From: CF-13 sp036782775
GTDB lineage: Bacteria > Chloroflexota > Dormibacteria > CF-121
DNA length: 64,000 bases
Assembly (NCBI GenBank): GCA_036782775.1
Contig: DAIPYJ010000006.1
Coordinates: 12,914 to 76,913 of the forward strand
Direction of reading: 5' to 3'
This document shows positions 49,385 to 57,344 of this stretch, in pieces. The notes below the pieces were generated by a model that was given only the letters and a program-made list of their open reading frames with translations, had not been told where the DNA came from and searched no databases. Position numbers and translations under genes: made by a program. Positions within the stretch are counted from its first letter, which is position 1. Each line of letters opens with the position of its first letter.

Positions 49385-49860
49385 ACACGCGGGATCTGCT
49401 TCCGGGAGAGCGGATCCTTGCCAGCTCCTCGCGACACTGGATCGTCCTGGTGCGGCCGCTGGCCGCCACCTTGCTGGTGATCGCCGTCACCCTGATCGTG
49501 CTTTTGCTGCTCCCGCTTGTCGGCGAGCTGAAGCTGTTCCTGGCGCTGGCGGTCGTGGTCCTCGGGCTTGCCGCCATCAACCTTTATTACTGGGCCTGGC
49601 GGGCACACGAGTACGTGCTGACCGACCAGCGGGTGATCCTCAACGAGGGCGTCCTCTCCAAGTTCTCGCGTTCGATCGCGATCGACCGAATCCAGGATCT
49701 GACCACCTTTCAGGGGGTCTGGGGCCGGGCCTGGGGTTTCGGCGACATCGAGCTGGAGTCGGCGGGCCGGGAGAGCGCGGAGGTCCTGAGCACGGTTCCC
49801 CACCCCCAGCAGCTGCGCAACGCGATCTTCGCCCAGATCGAGGCGCGCCGCTCGCGCTGA
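49381..49860 (+). CDS. Membrane protein with bacterial PH domain (bPH2)
   Basis: 159 residues. LLPGERILASSSRHWIVLVRP, two adjacent TM helices (about 24-65), then a bPH2 domain with YVLTDQRVILNEGVLSKFSRSIAIDRIQDL and GDIELESAGRES, matching the YdbS/YdbT-type family. Function of the family is unknown. GTG start overlaps the prepilin peptidase stop; efp follows with its own -10 element. Confidence 0.82.
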   Translation: MNTRDLLPGERILASSSRHWIVLVRPLAATLLVIAVTLIVLLLLPLVGELKLFLALAVVVLGLAAINLYYWAWRAHEYVLTDQRVILNEGVLSKFSRSIAIDRIQDLTTFQGVWGRAWGFGDIELESAGRESAEVLSTVPHPQQLRNAIFAQIEARRSR

Positions 49861-49870
49861 TCCCTCTCGG

Positions 49871-49876
49871 TACAAT
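49871..49876 (+). promoter_or_regulatory. -10 element for efp, near-leaderless
   Basis: TACAAT ends 12 bases before ATG 49889 with no Shine-Dalgarno between. A TTG at 49880 would fall before the predicted transcription start. Confidence 0.45.
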
Positions 49877-49888
49877 CGCTTGCCGGAC

Positions 49889-50449
49889 ATGGTCAATCCA
49901 AGTGATTTCCGCAACGGCATGACGATCGAGTGGGAGGGTGAGCTCTGGGTTGTGCTCGAGTTCCAGCAGGGGCAGAACGCCCGCGGCGACACCTTTTTCC
50001 GAACCAAGCTGCGCAATGTCAAAAGTGGCGCCATCATCGACCAGAAGTTTCGCGACAAGGACCGCTTCGCCCGGGCGCGAATCGAGAAGGTCCCTATGCA
50101 GTACCTTTACAGCGACGGAGACCGTCACTTCTTCATGGATCTGGAAAGCTATGACCAGCTGCCACTCAACGACGATCAGCTGGGCGATACCTTGCAATAC
50201 CTGAAAGAGAACACCGCGCTCCAGGTCCTGATGTACGATGGCCAGCCGCTCGGCGTCGAACTGCCGACCACGGTTGAGCTCAAAGTCACCGATACCGCCC
50301 CCGGCTTCCGTGGCGATACCGCCGCCGGCGGCGGAAAGCCGGCGACCGTCGAAACCGGCCTCACATTGACGGTGCCCTTTTTCGTCAACTCCGGCGATGT
50401 CATCCGGGTCGATACCCGGACCGGTGCCTACGTGGAGCGGGTGGCGTGA
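49889..50449 (+). CDS. efp: Translation elongation factor P
   Basis: 186 residues, three OB-like domains. It relieves ribosome stalling at polyproline. VNPSDFRNGMTIEWEGELWV starts the KOW domain; FRTKLRNVKSGAIIDQKFR and the C-terminal GDVIRVDTRTGAYVERV follow. The tip of the modification loop reads GQNARGDT, placing Arg at position 32 where many EF-Ps have Lys. ATG 49889 is favoured over TTG 49880. The Pro-rich stalk protein at 31432 would be a natural client. Confidence 0.95.
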   Translation: MVNPSDFRNGMTIEWEGELWVVLEFQQGQNARGDTFFRTKLRNVKSGAIIDQKFRDKDRFARARIEKVPMQYLYSDGDRHFFMDLESYDQLPLNDDQLGDTLQYLKENTALQVLMYDGQPLGVELPTTVELKVTDTAPGFRGDTAAGGGKPATVETGLTLTVPFFVNSGDVIRVDTRTGAYVERVA

Positions 50450-50796
50450 CCGATCGCTCGCTGGGTTCGGTCAAGGTCGCGAACGAGGTCATCGCCCACA
50501 TCGCCTCACTGACGACCTCCCAGGTGCAGGGCATCGTGGGGATGTACCCCGCGGGCTCTCGGGACGGCCACCGCCTGCTGCCCTCGAACACGTCGCACAA
50601 AGGGGTTCGCGTCGAGATGGGCAACGACACGCTGAACATCGACCTCTTCGTGATCGTCGATCATTCGGCGCACGTGCCGACGGTCGCCGCGGAAGTGCAG
50701 CGTCAGGTCGCGGACGCGATCGATAAAATGCTCGGCCTCGAAGTTCGGCAGGTCAACGTGTTTGTCGGCGACGTGAGGTTTCCTGAGGACGCCTAA
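50446..50796 (+). CDS. Asp23/YloU family envelope stress protein
   Basis: 116 residues. GSVKVANEVIAHIASLTTSQ, VQGIVGMYP, LNIDLFVIVDHSAHVPTVAA and VRQVNVFVGDVRF are the DUF322/Asp23 landmarks. The family includes alkaline-shock protein 23, membrane-associated through AmaP, and YloU/YqhY linked to lipid metabolism. GTG 50446 overlaps the efp stop. The efp-asp23-nusB order is common in Gram-positive bacteria. Confidence 0.9.
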   Translation: MTDRSLGSVKVANEVIAHIASLTTSQVQGIVGMYPAGSRDGHRLLPSNTSHKGVRVEMGNDTLNIDLFVIVDHSAHVPTVAAEVQRQVADAIDKMLGLEVRQVNVFVGDVRFPEDA

Positions 50797-50802
50797 CCGC
50801 TG

Positions 50803-51243
50803 ATGGGACGGCGGCACCTGGCGCGCGAGCTGGCGCTCAAAGTCCTCTTCGAGCTCGAAGGCGACGGCGCCAATCCGGACCGGTCGCTGCAGTACCACGC
50901 GGGCGAGGCTCGAGCCGACCAGGAGACCGTCGATTTTGCCCGCACCCTCATCCTCGGCGTGCAGGAGCACCGCGAGCCGATCGATGCCCGCCTGCGCGAG
51001 GCGTCTCAGCACTGGGACCTCGATCAGATGGCCAAAGTGGAGCGCACGCTGCTCCGGATTGCCACCTTCGAGCTCTGCTACCTGCCGAGCGTGCCGGTGA
51101 AGGCCGCCATCAACGAATCGATCGAGCTGGCCAAAACGTTCGGTGGGCCCGACTCGGGCAAATTCGTCAATGGGATTCTGGGCCGGATCGCAGCGGAGGC
51201 GGCCAACCGCCCGGGCGCCGGCGCGGCGGCAGGCGATGCCTGA
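50803..51243 (+). CDS. nusB: Transcription antitermination factor NusB
   Basis: 146 residues, all-helical. RRHLARELALKVLFELEGDG, VDFARTLILGVQEHREPID and the conserved LRIATFELCYLPSVPVKAAI and KFVNGILGRIA segments identify it. It joins NusE (S10) at boxA for rRNA antitermination. ATG 50803 lies six bases after the Asp23 gene. Confidence 0.95.
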   Translation: MGRRHLARELALKVLFELEGDGANPDRSLQYHAGEARADQETVDFARTLILGVQEHREPIDARLREASQHWDLDQMAKVERTLLRIATFELCYLPSVPVKAAINESIELAKTFGGPDSGKFVNGILGRIAAEAANRPGAGAAAGDA

Positions 51244-51259
51244 GGTGGACGAGGATGTC

Positions 51260-51460
51260 ATGACCATGGACTACGAATCCGCGCTCGCGCAATTGGAGCT
51301 GACCGTGCAGCAGCTGGGCCGCGACCAGGACGACCTGGCACGGTCGGTTCGCGCCTTCGAGCGCGGGCTGGCCCTGGCCCGCCGCTGCGCCAGCCTGCTC
51401 GACGATGCGGAGCGGCGCCTCAGCGGGCTGGCTGCGGGCCAGCCCTCAGCCGGCGGATGA
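51260..51460 (+). CDS. xseB: Exodeoxyribonuclease VII small subunit
   Basis: 66 residues. MDYESALAQLELTVQQLGRD and LARSVRAFERGLALARRCAS are the XseB three-helix pattern. It forms exonuclease VII with XseA, whose gene is not in this window. ATG 51260 sits five bases after GAGG (51251-51254); ATG 51236 is an alternative overlapping nusB. Confidence 0.9.
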   Translation: MTMDYESALAQLELTVQQLGRDQDDLARSVRAFERGLALARRCASLLDDAERRLSGLAAGQPSAGG

Positions 51461-51894
51461 GCCTGCTCGAAAACCCCTACTTCGTCGTGCCCTTGATCGC
51501 CTGGGCGATCGCCCAAACCTCAAAGGTCATCATCGACTCGGTGATCCTCCACCGGATCAGCGTCCGCCGGCTGGCGACGGCAGGCGGCATGCCCAGCTCT
51601 CACAGCGCCCTGGTCGTCTCCCTCACCACCATCATCGGCCGGCTACAGGGGATCTCCTCGCCGCTGTTTGCGCTCTCCCTGATCTTCAGCACGGTCGTCA
51701 TGTACGACGCCACCGGCGTCCGGCGGGCGGCCGGCCAGCAGGCGATGATCCTCAACCGACTGCTGGACGATGTCTTCATCGCCCACCGCGGCATTCACCA
51801 GGAGCGGCTCCGCGAGTTGCTCGGCCATACGCCGATCGAGGTGATCGCCGGGGCGGCGCTCGGCATCGTGATCGGCGTCGGTCTCTGGCGATGA
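51457..51894 (+). CDS. DUF212 (YuiD-like) membrane protein
   Basis: 145 residues. Family hallmarks: YFVVPLIAWAIAQTSKVI at the start, the GGMPSSHSALVVSL phosphatase-like motif, and VMYDATGVRRAAGQQAMILN. Related to acid phosphatase/vanadium haloperoxidases by the SSHS motif; a lipid phosphate substrate is plausible but unproven. ATG overlaps the xseB stop and the 3' end overlaps tlyA. Confidence 0.9.
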   Translation: MSLLENPYFVVPLIAWAIAQTSKVIIDSVILHRISVRRLATAGGMPSSHSALVVSLTTIIGRLQGISSPLFALSLIFSTVVMYDATGVRRAAGQQAMILNRLLDDVFIAHRGIHQERLRELLGHTPIEVIAGAALGIVIGVGLWR

Positions 51895-52628
51895 CCGTGG
51901 CCGAACGCCGGCGCCTCGATCAGGAGCTGGTGGAGCGTGGCCTGGCGGCCTCTCGCGAGCGGGCCCAGGCGCTGGTTCGCGCCGGGTTGGTCCGCCTCGA
52001 AGGTCAAGTGGTCAGTCGGCCCGACCAGGCGGTTGCGCCCGAGCAGAAGCTCGAGCTCGCCGGCGGCAGCGAGTATGTCAGCCGCGGCGCGGAGAAGCTG
52101 GAAGCGGCGCTGAGCAGTTTCGAGGTCGAGGTCGCGAATCGCAGCTGCCTCGACGTCGGAGCATCGACCGGCGGCTTTACGGAGGTGCTGCTCCGCCGTG
52201 GCGCCGCGCGGGTGATCGCGGTCGACGTCGGCTATGGACAGCTTGCCTGGAGCTTGCGACAGGATCGCCGGGTCGTGGTCATGGAGCGGGTCAACATCCG
52301 GCACCTCGAGCAGCTGCCGGTCCCCGCCGACCTCGCGGTGATCGACGTCTCCTTCATTTCCCTCCGCCTGGTGCTGCCGCGCGTCCGCGACCTGCTCACC
52401 GCGCCGGGGGAAGTCATCGCGCTGGTCAAACCGCAGTTCGAGGTGGGCAAAGGTGCGGTGGGGAAGGGAGGCGTGGTGCGGGACCCTGCCCAGCACCAGC
52501 TCGTGCTCGACCAGCTGACGGGATTTGCGCGGGAGTTGGGCTACGAGGTAAAAGGACAGATGGCGTCGCCGCTGCTCGGCGCCAAGGGCAATCGCGAATT
52601 CTTGATTCACCTGTTGCCGAATGGCTGA
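51891..52628 (+). CDS. tlyA: TlyA family rRNA (cytidine-2'-O)-methyltransferase
   Basis: 245 residues. The N-terminal S4 domain begins RLDQELVERGLAASRERAQA. The FtsJ-like methyltransferase has SRGAEKLEAAL, LDVGASTGGFTEVLLRRGA (SAM loop), DVSFISLRLVLP and LVKPQFEVGKG. Mycobacterial TlyA methylates 16S and 23S rRNA and sets capreomycin susceptibility. The tlyA-nadK order is shared with Actinobacteria and Firmicutes. Confidence 0.93.
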   Translation: MTVAERRRLDQELVERGLAASRERAQALVRAGLVRLEGQVVSRPDQAVAPEQKLELAGGSEYVSRGAEKLEAALSSFEVEVANRSCLDVGASTGGFTEVLLRRGAARVIAVDVGYGQLAWSLRQDRRVVVMERVNIRHLEQLPVPADLAVIDVSFISLRLVLPRVRDLLTAPGEVIALVKPQFEVGKGAVGKGGVVRDPAQHQLVLDQLTGFARELGYEVKGQMASPLLGAKGNREFLIHLLPNG

Positions 52629-53499
52629 GCACGGCGGGGACCCGGCGACATCCAATCGCGGCCGGGTCGGCATCGTCTGCCACCCTCGCATCAACCTCGG
52701 TGGCCCGCCGATTGTCGACGCCATCCGCCTGCTCGAGGCTGACGGCTATCGAGTGTGGACCTATTGCGCCAGCAGCGAGGAACGACCGGGCGCCTTGACC
52801 GAGGACCTCGACGGCACCCGCTTGATCGTCAGCTTTGGCGGTGACGGGACGATGTTGTGGACCGCGCAGCAGGCGGGACCAGCCGGCATCCCGGTGCTGG
52901 GCGTGAACGCTGGCCGGCTTGGCTTCCTCACCCAGGTGCAGCTCGGCGAGGAAGCGGCCGCGCTCAAGCGCTGGAGCCAGGGAAAGTTCGTGCTGCAACG
53001 GCGCACCTTGCTCGATGTGCGCGTGGGCGATCGTGCCTTTCACGCGCTCAACGACGCCATGGTCGACAAGGGTGCCGAGATCAATTTCATCCGGCTCGAG
53101 GTCGCCGTCGACGGACAACCCGCCGGCAGCTTCGACGCGGACGGCATCATCGTGTCGACACCGACCGGGTCCACCGCCTATGCGCTCTCGTTGGGCGGCC
53201 CGATCGTCCACCCGGACGTTCAGACCCTGGTCTTCATGCCGCTCAACCCGCACAGCCTCTTCAACCGGCCGGTCATCCTTCCGGAGCGGTCACGACTCAC
53301 GGTTCGAATTCCACAGGCCGATAGCGTGCTCATCTGTGACGGCCAACCCAACCTGCCACTGACCGCCGGTGCCGAGGTCCACATCGCCGCCGGCCCGCAG
53401 GTGCAGCTGGTCCAGTTCGACGGCGGAAAAAACTTCTTTCACCTGCTCCGCCAAAAGCTGCGCTGGGGACAACCGTTGATCGACGGTGGCCAGCCATGA
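52621..53499 (+). CDS. nadK: NAD kinase
   Basis: 292 residues. GRVGIVCHPRIN at the start, the kinase motif SFGGDGTMLWTAQ, GVNAGRLGFLTQ and the C-terminal beta domain with STPTGSTAYALSLGGPIVHP. It makes NADP from NAD. It overlaps tlyA by eight bases. Both NAD synthesis (nadE, 62369) and NADP formation are therefore on this segment. Confidence 0.95.
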   Translation: MAEHGGDPATSNRGRVGIVCHPRINLGGPPIVDAIRLLEADGYRVWTYCASSEERPGALTEDLDGTRLIVSFGGDGTMLWTAQQAGPAGIPVLGVNAGRLGFLTQVQLGEEAAALKRWSQGKFVLQRRTLLDVRVGDRAFHALNDAMVDKGAEINFIRLEVAVDGQPAGSFDADGIIVSTPTGSTAYALSLGGPIVHPDVQTLVFMPLNPHSLFNRPVILPERSRLTVRIPQADSVLICDGQPNLPLTAGAEVHIAAGPQVQLVQFDGGKNFFHLLRQKLRWGQPLIDGGQP

Positions 53500-53996
53500 C
53501 GGGCGCGTTGCATCGAGTCGGGCAGTTCTGGCGTCATGCGTCGGCACGGGTCGATGCCCGTGAGCGAGCAACCGTCCAGCAGATCCTTGGACCGACGCTG
53601 GCCCCGATCTTTTTCGAGCTCCCCCTCAACGATCAGCGCCATGGGCTCGACGTGCTCCAGACCGTCGACCAGCAGGAGCCGGCGCCCAGCCTGCTGCTGC
53701 GGCAGGCAGCGCTACTGCATGACGCCGGCAAGCAGGGGGCGGCATTTTCCGTGATCGATCGAAGTCTGACCGTCTTCCTGGCGGCGGTCTCACCGCGCCT
53801 CTTGAATGGACTGCTCGCCGGGCGGCCGGCGTTTGCTCGCCGGTTCCAGATTTACGCCAACCATGCCGCGATCGGTGCGGAGCGCCTGCGCGCCGCCGGT
53901 GCGCACGACCTGGCGGCGATCGTCGCCGAGCATCATGCGCCGCATCCCGGCCTCGAGGCGACCGAACAGCTCCAGCGGGCGGACCGGCGCAATTGA
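53496..53996 (+). CDS. HD-domain protein
   Basis: 166 residues. A compact HD phosphohydrolase fold: LNDQRHGLDV (first His), ALLHDAGKQG (HD), NHAAIGAERLRAAGA and AEHHAPHPG. All metal-binding positions seem present, so a metal-dependent hydrolase acting on nucleotides is possible. The substrate is unknown. It overlaps nadK and scpA. Confidence 0.75.
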   Translation: MTGALHRVGQFWRHASARVDARERATVQQILGPTLAPIFFELPLNDQRHGLDVLQTVDQQEPAPSLLLRQAALLHDAGKQGAAFSVIDRSLTVFLAAVSPRLLNGLLAGRPAFARRFQIYANHAAIGAERLRAAGAHDLAAIVAEHHAPHPGLEATEQLQRADRRN

Positions 53997-54763
53997 CTCG
54001 TGAGATCGAGCCGGCCACCCAGCCGGAGCGCGCAACCGCCGAGTTCGAGCGCGATCCCGTCTTTCTGGTGCGGACGCCCGCCTTCGATGGGCCGATCGAG
54101 TTGCTGTTGACGCTGGCGCTCCGCGCCGAGGTCGACCTCGAGGCCATTCCGCTGGCGAGCCTGACGGACGGTTACTTGCGGGCGATCGAGGAATCACGTC
54201 CGCCGGTCGACCGGCTGGCTGCGTTTCTCGTGATCGGCGCTCGCCTGGTGCAGCTCAAGGCGGCAGGCCTGATGCCCTCGACGGCCGCAGAGCAGGAAGA
54301 GGACCTGGCGGCCTGGGAAGACGCCATCAAGGGACGGCTCGAGGAGTACAAGCGGTTCAAAGATCTGGCCGAGTCCTTGATGCGCCGCCATGCAAGCGGC
54401 CGGTTCACGTTTGCCGGCTTGCTCGAGGCCGAGGTCATTCCGCAAGCCCGGGTTCAGGTGAGCCTCGATGCGCTCGCAGCGGCGTTTCAGCAGGTGCTCG
54501 ACAGGCTGCCGCCGGCGGAAGACGTGACGGTCAAGCTCGAGGAAGTGTCCCTTTCTGACAAATTGGACGCACTTCGGGCAATGCTGCGGCATCAACCGCA
54601 GCTCAACTTCACGGGCATCTTCCGACATGCGCGGAGCCGGATCGAGGCGGTGGTCACCTTTCTCGCCCTGCTGGAGCTGATTAGAATCGGTGAGGCCCGG
54701 GTGGTGCAGGCCTCCCCCTTCGGAGAAATCATGGTCCATTCCCAGCAAACGGAACCGGCATGA
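53993..54763 (+). CDS. scpA: Segregation and condensation protein ScpA
   Basis: 256 residues, the kleisin of the SMC complex. N-terminal FDGPIELLLTLALRAEVDLE binds the SMC neck; the C-terminal winged helix is near 185-250 (VVTFLALLELIRIGEARVVQ). TTG 53993 overlaps the HD gene stop. A C-terminal ATGA overlap leads into scpB. Confidence 0.92.
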   Translation: MTREIEPATQPERATAEFERDPVFLVRTPAFDGPIELLLTLALRAEVDLEAIPLASLTDGYLRAIEESRPPVDRLAAFLVIGARLVQLKAAGLMPSTAAEQEEDLAAWEDAIKGRLEEYKRFKDLAESLMRRHASGRFTFAGLLEAEVIPQARVQVSLDALAAAFQQVLDRLPPAEDVTVKLEEVSLSDKLDALRAMLRHQPQLNFTGIFRHARSRIEAVVTFLALLELIRIGEARVVQASPFGEIMVHSQQTEPA

Positions 54764-55314
54764 CAGTCGAGATCAGCAGCGCAACGCAGGTTCGGGATAC
54801 CGTCGGACTGGCCGCGGCGCTGGAAGCGGTCCTCTTTACCCTCAACCGGCCGGTCACCATGCTCGAGCTGCAGGAGATCCTTCAGTCGCCTCTGCCCGAT
54901 GTCGAGGCGGCGGCGCTTTCGCTTCAGCAGGCGCTCGACGGACGAGGACTCTTGCTGCAGCGCCACCAGGATCAGTTGCAACTGGTCACGGCGCCCGGCC
55001 AGGCCGACGTCGTGCGGCGCGTGCTCCGTCCCGAATATCCTTCACGCCTCTCGCCGGCCGCGTATGAGACGCTCGCGATCGTTGCCTATCGCCAGCCGCT
55101 GACCCGCGCTCGGATCGAGGAGATCCGCGGCGTCAACTGCGAGGCGGTGTTGGAGAGCCTCGAGGAGAAAGGCCTGATCACCGAGACCGGCCGTCTGGAC
55201 GCGCCGGGTAACCCGCGGCTCTTCGGCACGACCATCAAGTTTCTGCAAATCCTCGGCTTGCGCAGCCTCGACGAGCTGCCGCCGCTCGGCCCATCCGCCT
55301 CAACCACTACCTAG
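54760..55314 (+). CDS. scpB: Segregation and condensation protein ScpB
   Basis: 184 residues, two winged-helix domains. LAAALEAVLFTLNRPVTMLE, then LSPAAYETLAIVAYRQPLTRARIEEIRGVN and TTIKFLQILGLRSLDELP are the family hallmarks. It binds ScpA as a dimer to complete the SMC complex. Its last codons overlap the start region of rluB. Confidence 0.93.
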   Translation: MTVEISSATQVRDTVGLAAALEAVLFTLNRPVTMLELQEILQSPLPDVEAAALSLQQALDGRGLLLQRHQDQLQLVTAPGQADVVRRVLRPEYPSRLSPAAYETLAIVAYRQPLTRARIEEIRGVNCEAVLESLEEKGLITETGRLDAPGNPRLFGTTIKFLQILGLRSLDELPPLGPSASTTT

Positions 55315-56000
55315 CGCGCGCCGGGATCGCCGCCCGGCGCAAGGCCGACGCCTTGATCGCTTCGGGTCACGTCACCGTCAACGGCGTCCCGGCCAGGGCC
55401 GGCCAGCAGATCACAATCGGAACCGACCACGTCTCCGTCGATGGATCAGCGGTCGAGCTTCGTGAACAGCAGACCTATCTCATGCTGAACAAACCCGCAG
55501 GCGTCCTGAGCAGCGTGGGTGATGCGCGCGGCCGGCCGACCGTGACCGATGCCGTCCCGCGCGGCATCCGCGTCTATCCAGTTGGCCGCCTCGATCTCGA
55601 CAGCCGGGGGCTGGTGCTGCTCACCGATGACGGCGAACTCGCGATGCGCCTGATGCATCCGCGGTTCAGAGTCGAAAAGGAGTATCAGGTCGTCATCGCC
55701 GGCCGTCCCTCCGAGTCGGCACTCGAGAGGCTGCGGGCCGGCATGAGAATTGGCAGCGAAGCCTTCCAACCGGCGACGGTTCGCATCCTCGAGCGCTCGG
55801 TCGATGCGACCCGGGTCGTGATGGTGCTGCGCGAGGGCCGCAAGCGGGAGGTGCGGCGGCTCTGGCGTGCGCTCGGCCATCGGGTCCTCGATCTGCAGCG
55901 GGTGCGGATCGACGGCCTGCGCCTTGGAGCGCTGGCGGAGGGTGCGTCGCGGCCGCTGACCCCGGCCGAGATCGCGCGGCTGAAAGCCGCGGTATCCTGA
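55293..56000 (+). CDS. rluB: Pseudouridine synthase RluB/RsuA family, ATC start
   Basis: 235 residues. The S4 domain begins RLNHYLARAGIAARRKADAL; the catalytic domain has YLMLNKPAGVLSS, the Asp motif VGRLDLDSRGLVLLTDDG and KREVRRLWRALGHRVLDLQR. It modifies rRNA. The frame has no ATG, GTG, TTG or CTG between the in-frame stop at 55209 and TTG 55353, which would cut the S4 domain. ATC 55293 falls exactly where family members have the initiator Met. Specificity (23S or 16S) is not certain. Confidence 0.9.
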   Translation: MRLNHYLARAGIAARRKADALIASGHVTVNGVPARAGQQITIGTDHVSVDGSAVELREQQTYLMLNKPAGVLSSVGDARGRPTVTDAVPRGIRVYPVGRLDLDSRGLVLLTDDGELAMRLMHPRFRVEKEYQVVIAGRPSESALERLRAGMRIGSEAFQPATVRILERSVDATRVVMVLREGRKREVRRLWRALGHRVLDLQRVRIDGLRLGALAEGASRPLTPAEIARLKAAVS

Positions 56001-56013
56001 GCCGCGGACAGCG

Positions 56014-56682
56014 ATGGTCATCACGATCGACGGTCCGGCCGGATCCGGCAAGACGACGATCGGCCGCATGCTGGCCGAGGAGCTCGGCTTTCCGCTCATC
56101 GATAGCGGGTTGCTCTATCGGGCCGTCACCGTTGAAGCCCAGCGCCGCCGGATCGAACCCGGCGACGTCGATGCGCTCGTCGAGATGCTTGACGAGATCA
56201 CCATCGCCATCGACACCGATCCGCGGCTCGAGCGGAACCGTGCCCTCGTCACCGTCGATGGCCAGGACGTCACGACCGCCGCCCACGACCCCGGTATCGC
56301 CGGCGAGCTTTCTCGCATCTCGCAAATTCCGGAGGTTCGCAGTCGCCTGGTGCCGTTGCAGCGTGGAGCTGCGCGGGGAGATGCCGTCGTCCTCGGCCGT
56401 GACATCGGAACCGTGATCTTTCCCGACGCGGACGTCAAATTCTTCTTCACCGCCTCGCCTCAGGAGCGCATGGCACGTCGGCGGCGGCAGCTCGATCGGG
56501 TGCGTGGCAGCTCCCCCTCCGATGCGATGCTCGAGCAGGAAATCGAGGCGCGCGATCGGGCCGACGAGCAGCGCGAAATTGCGCCGTTGAGGCCGGCGAG
56601 CGATGCTATAATCGTCGCGACTGAGGGCAAATCGGTCCGTCAAGTCTTCGATGAAGTGAGGGCCCGGTTGCCGAAGCACTGA
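56014..56682 (+). CDS. cmk: Cytidylate kinase
   Basis: 222 residues. P-loop TIDGPAGSGKTTIGRMLAEE at the N-terminus, DSGLLYRAVTVEA, GRDIGTVIFPDADVKFFFTA and the RRRRQLDRVRG lid region. It phosphorylates CMP and dCMP. ATG 56014 follows rluB by 13 bases; plsC follows by five. This scpAB-rluB-cmk-plsC order is common in Gram-positive-like genomes. Confidence 0.95.
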   Translation: MVITIDGPAGSGKTTIGRMLAEELGFPLIDSGLLYRAVTVEAQRRRIEPGDVDALVEMLDEITIAIDTDPRLERNRALVTVDGQDVTTAAHDPGIAGELSRISQIPEVRSRLVPLQRGAARGDAVVLGRDIGTVIFPDADVKFFFTASPQERMARRRRQLDRVRGSSPSDAMLEQEIEARDRADEQREIAPLRPASDAIIVATEGKSVRQVFDEVRARLPKH

Positions 56683-56687
56683 TCGCT

Positions 56688-57344
56688 TTGAGCTATCTCT
56701 TCCTCACGCGTCTTGCACGGCTCCTGACCCGCGTCCTTCTCGGCTCAAACTTCCACCTGAACGGGACTGGCCACGTGCCACATTCCGGGCCCTTGCTGAT
56801 GGTGTCGAACCACGTCGGCGCAGTCGACCCGGCGATCATCGGTGCCTGGGCGCCCCGACCCGTATGGTTCATGGCCAAGGCTGAGCTGTTTCATGGTCGC
56901 TGGGCCTGGTTGATGCGCGGCTATCATGCCTTTCCCGTGATCCGCCACTCGCCCGATCGCACCGCGTTGCGACGTGCCTTCGAGCTGCTCAAGCAGGGAT
57001 CGGCGGTCGTGCTCTTTCCCGAGGGCCATCGCTCCGAGAGCGCCACGTTGCTGCGCGCCGAACCGGGAGCGGGCTTCATCGCCCGCCGGTCGCAGGCGCC
57101 GCTGCTGCCGCTCGCGATCACCGGAACGCAGAACGTTCTCGGGCGCGAGCATGTCCTTCCACGGCGGGCGGCGGTCTCGATGACGTTTGGCCAGCCCTTT
57201 TCCCTCCCGGAACGCAATCTCGATGGAAGCCAGATGGATCATCAGCAGAGCGCCGACTACCTGATGACGAAGATCGCCCAGCTCCTCCCGTTGGAAAACC
57301 AGGGAGCCTATCGGGCTGCGCGCCCGGAGCCGGTCCAGGGATGA
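56688..57344 (+). CDS. plsC: 1-acyl-glycerol-3-phosphate acyltransferase (PlsC family)
   Basis: 218 residues. Acyltransferase motif I MVSNHVGAVDPAI (NHx4D), a WFMAKAELF segment, motif III VLFPEGHRSE and LLPLAITGTQ. It adds the second acyl chain to form phosphatidic acid, the substrate of cdsA. TTG 56688 is the start. Its stop overlaps a duplicate copy of the phoH start codon at 57341. Confidence 0.9.
   Translation: MSYLFLTRLARLLTRVLLGSNFHLNGTGHVPHSGPLLMVSNHVGAVDPAIIGAWAPRPVWFMAKAELFHGRWAWLMRGYHAFPVIRHSPDRTALRRAFELLKQGSAVVLFPEGHRSESATLLRAEPGAGFIARRSQAPLLPLAITGTQNVLGREHVLPRRAAVSMTFGQPFSLPERNLDGSQMDHQQSADYLMTKIAQLLPLENQGAYRAARPEPVQG

Noticed and set aside
56606..56611. TATAAT in the 3' end of cmk as a plsC promoter
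   Set aside because: It arises from codons for Ala-Ile-Ile and the nearest -35-like TTGAGG is only 14 bases upstream.
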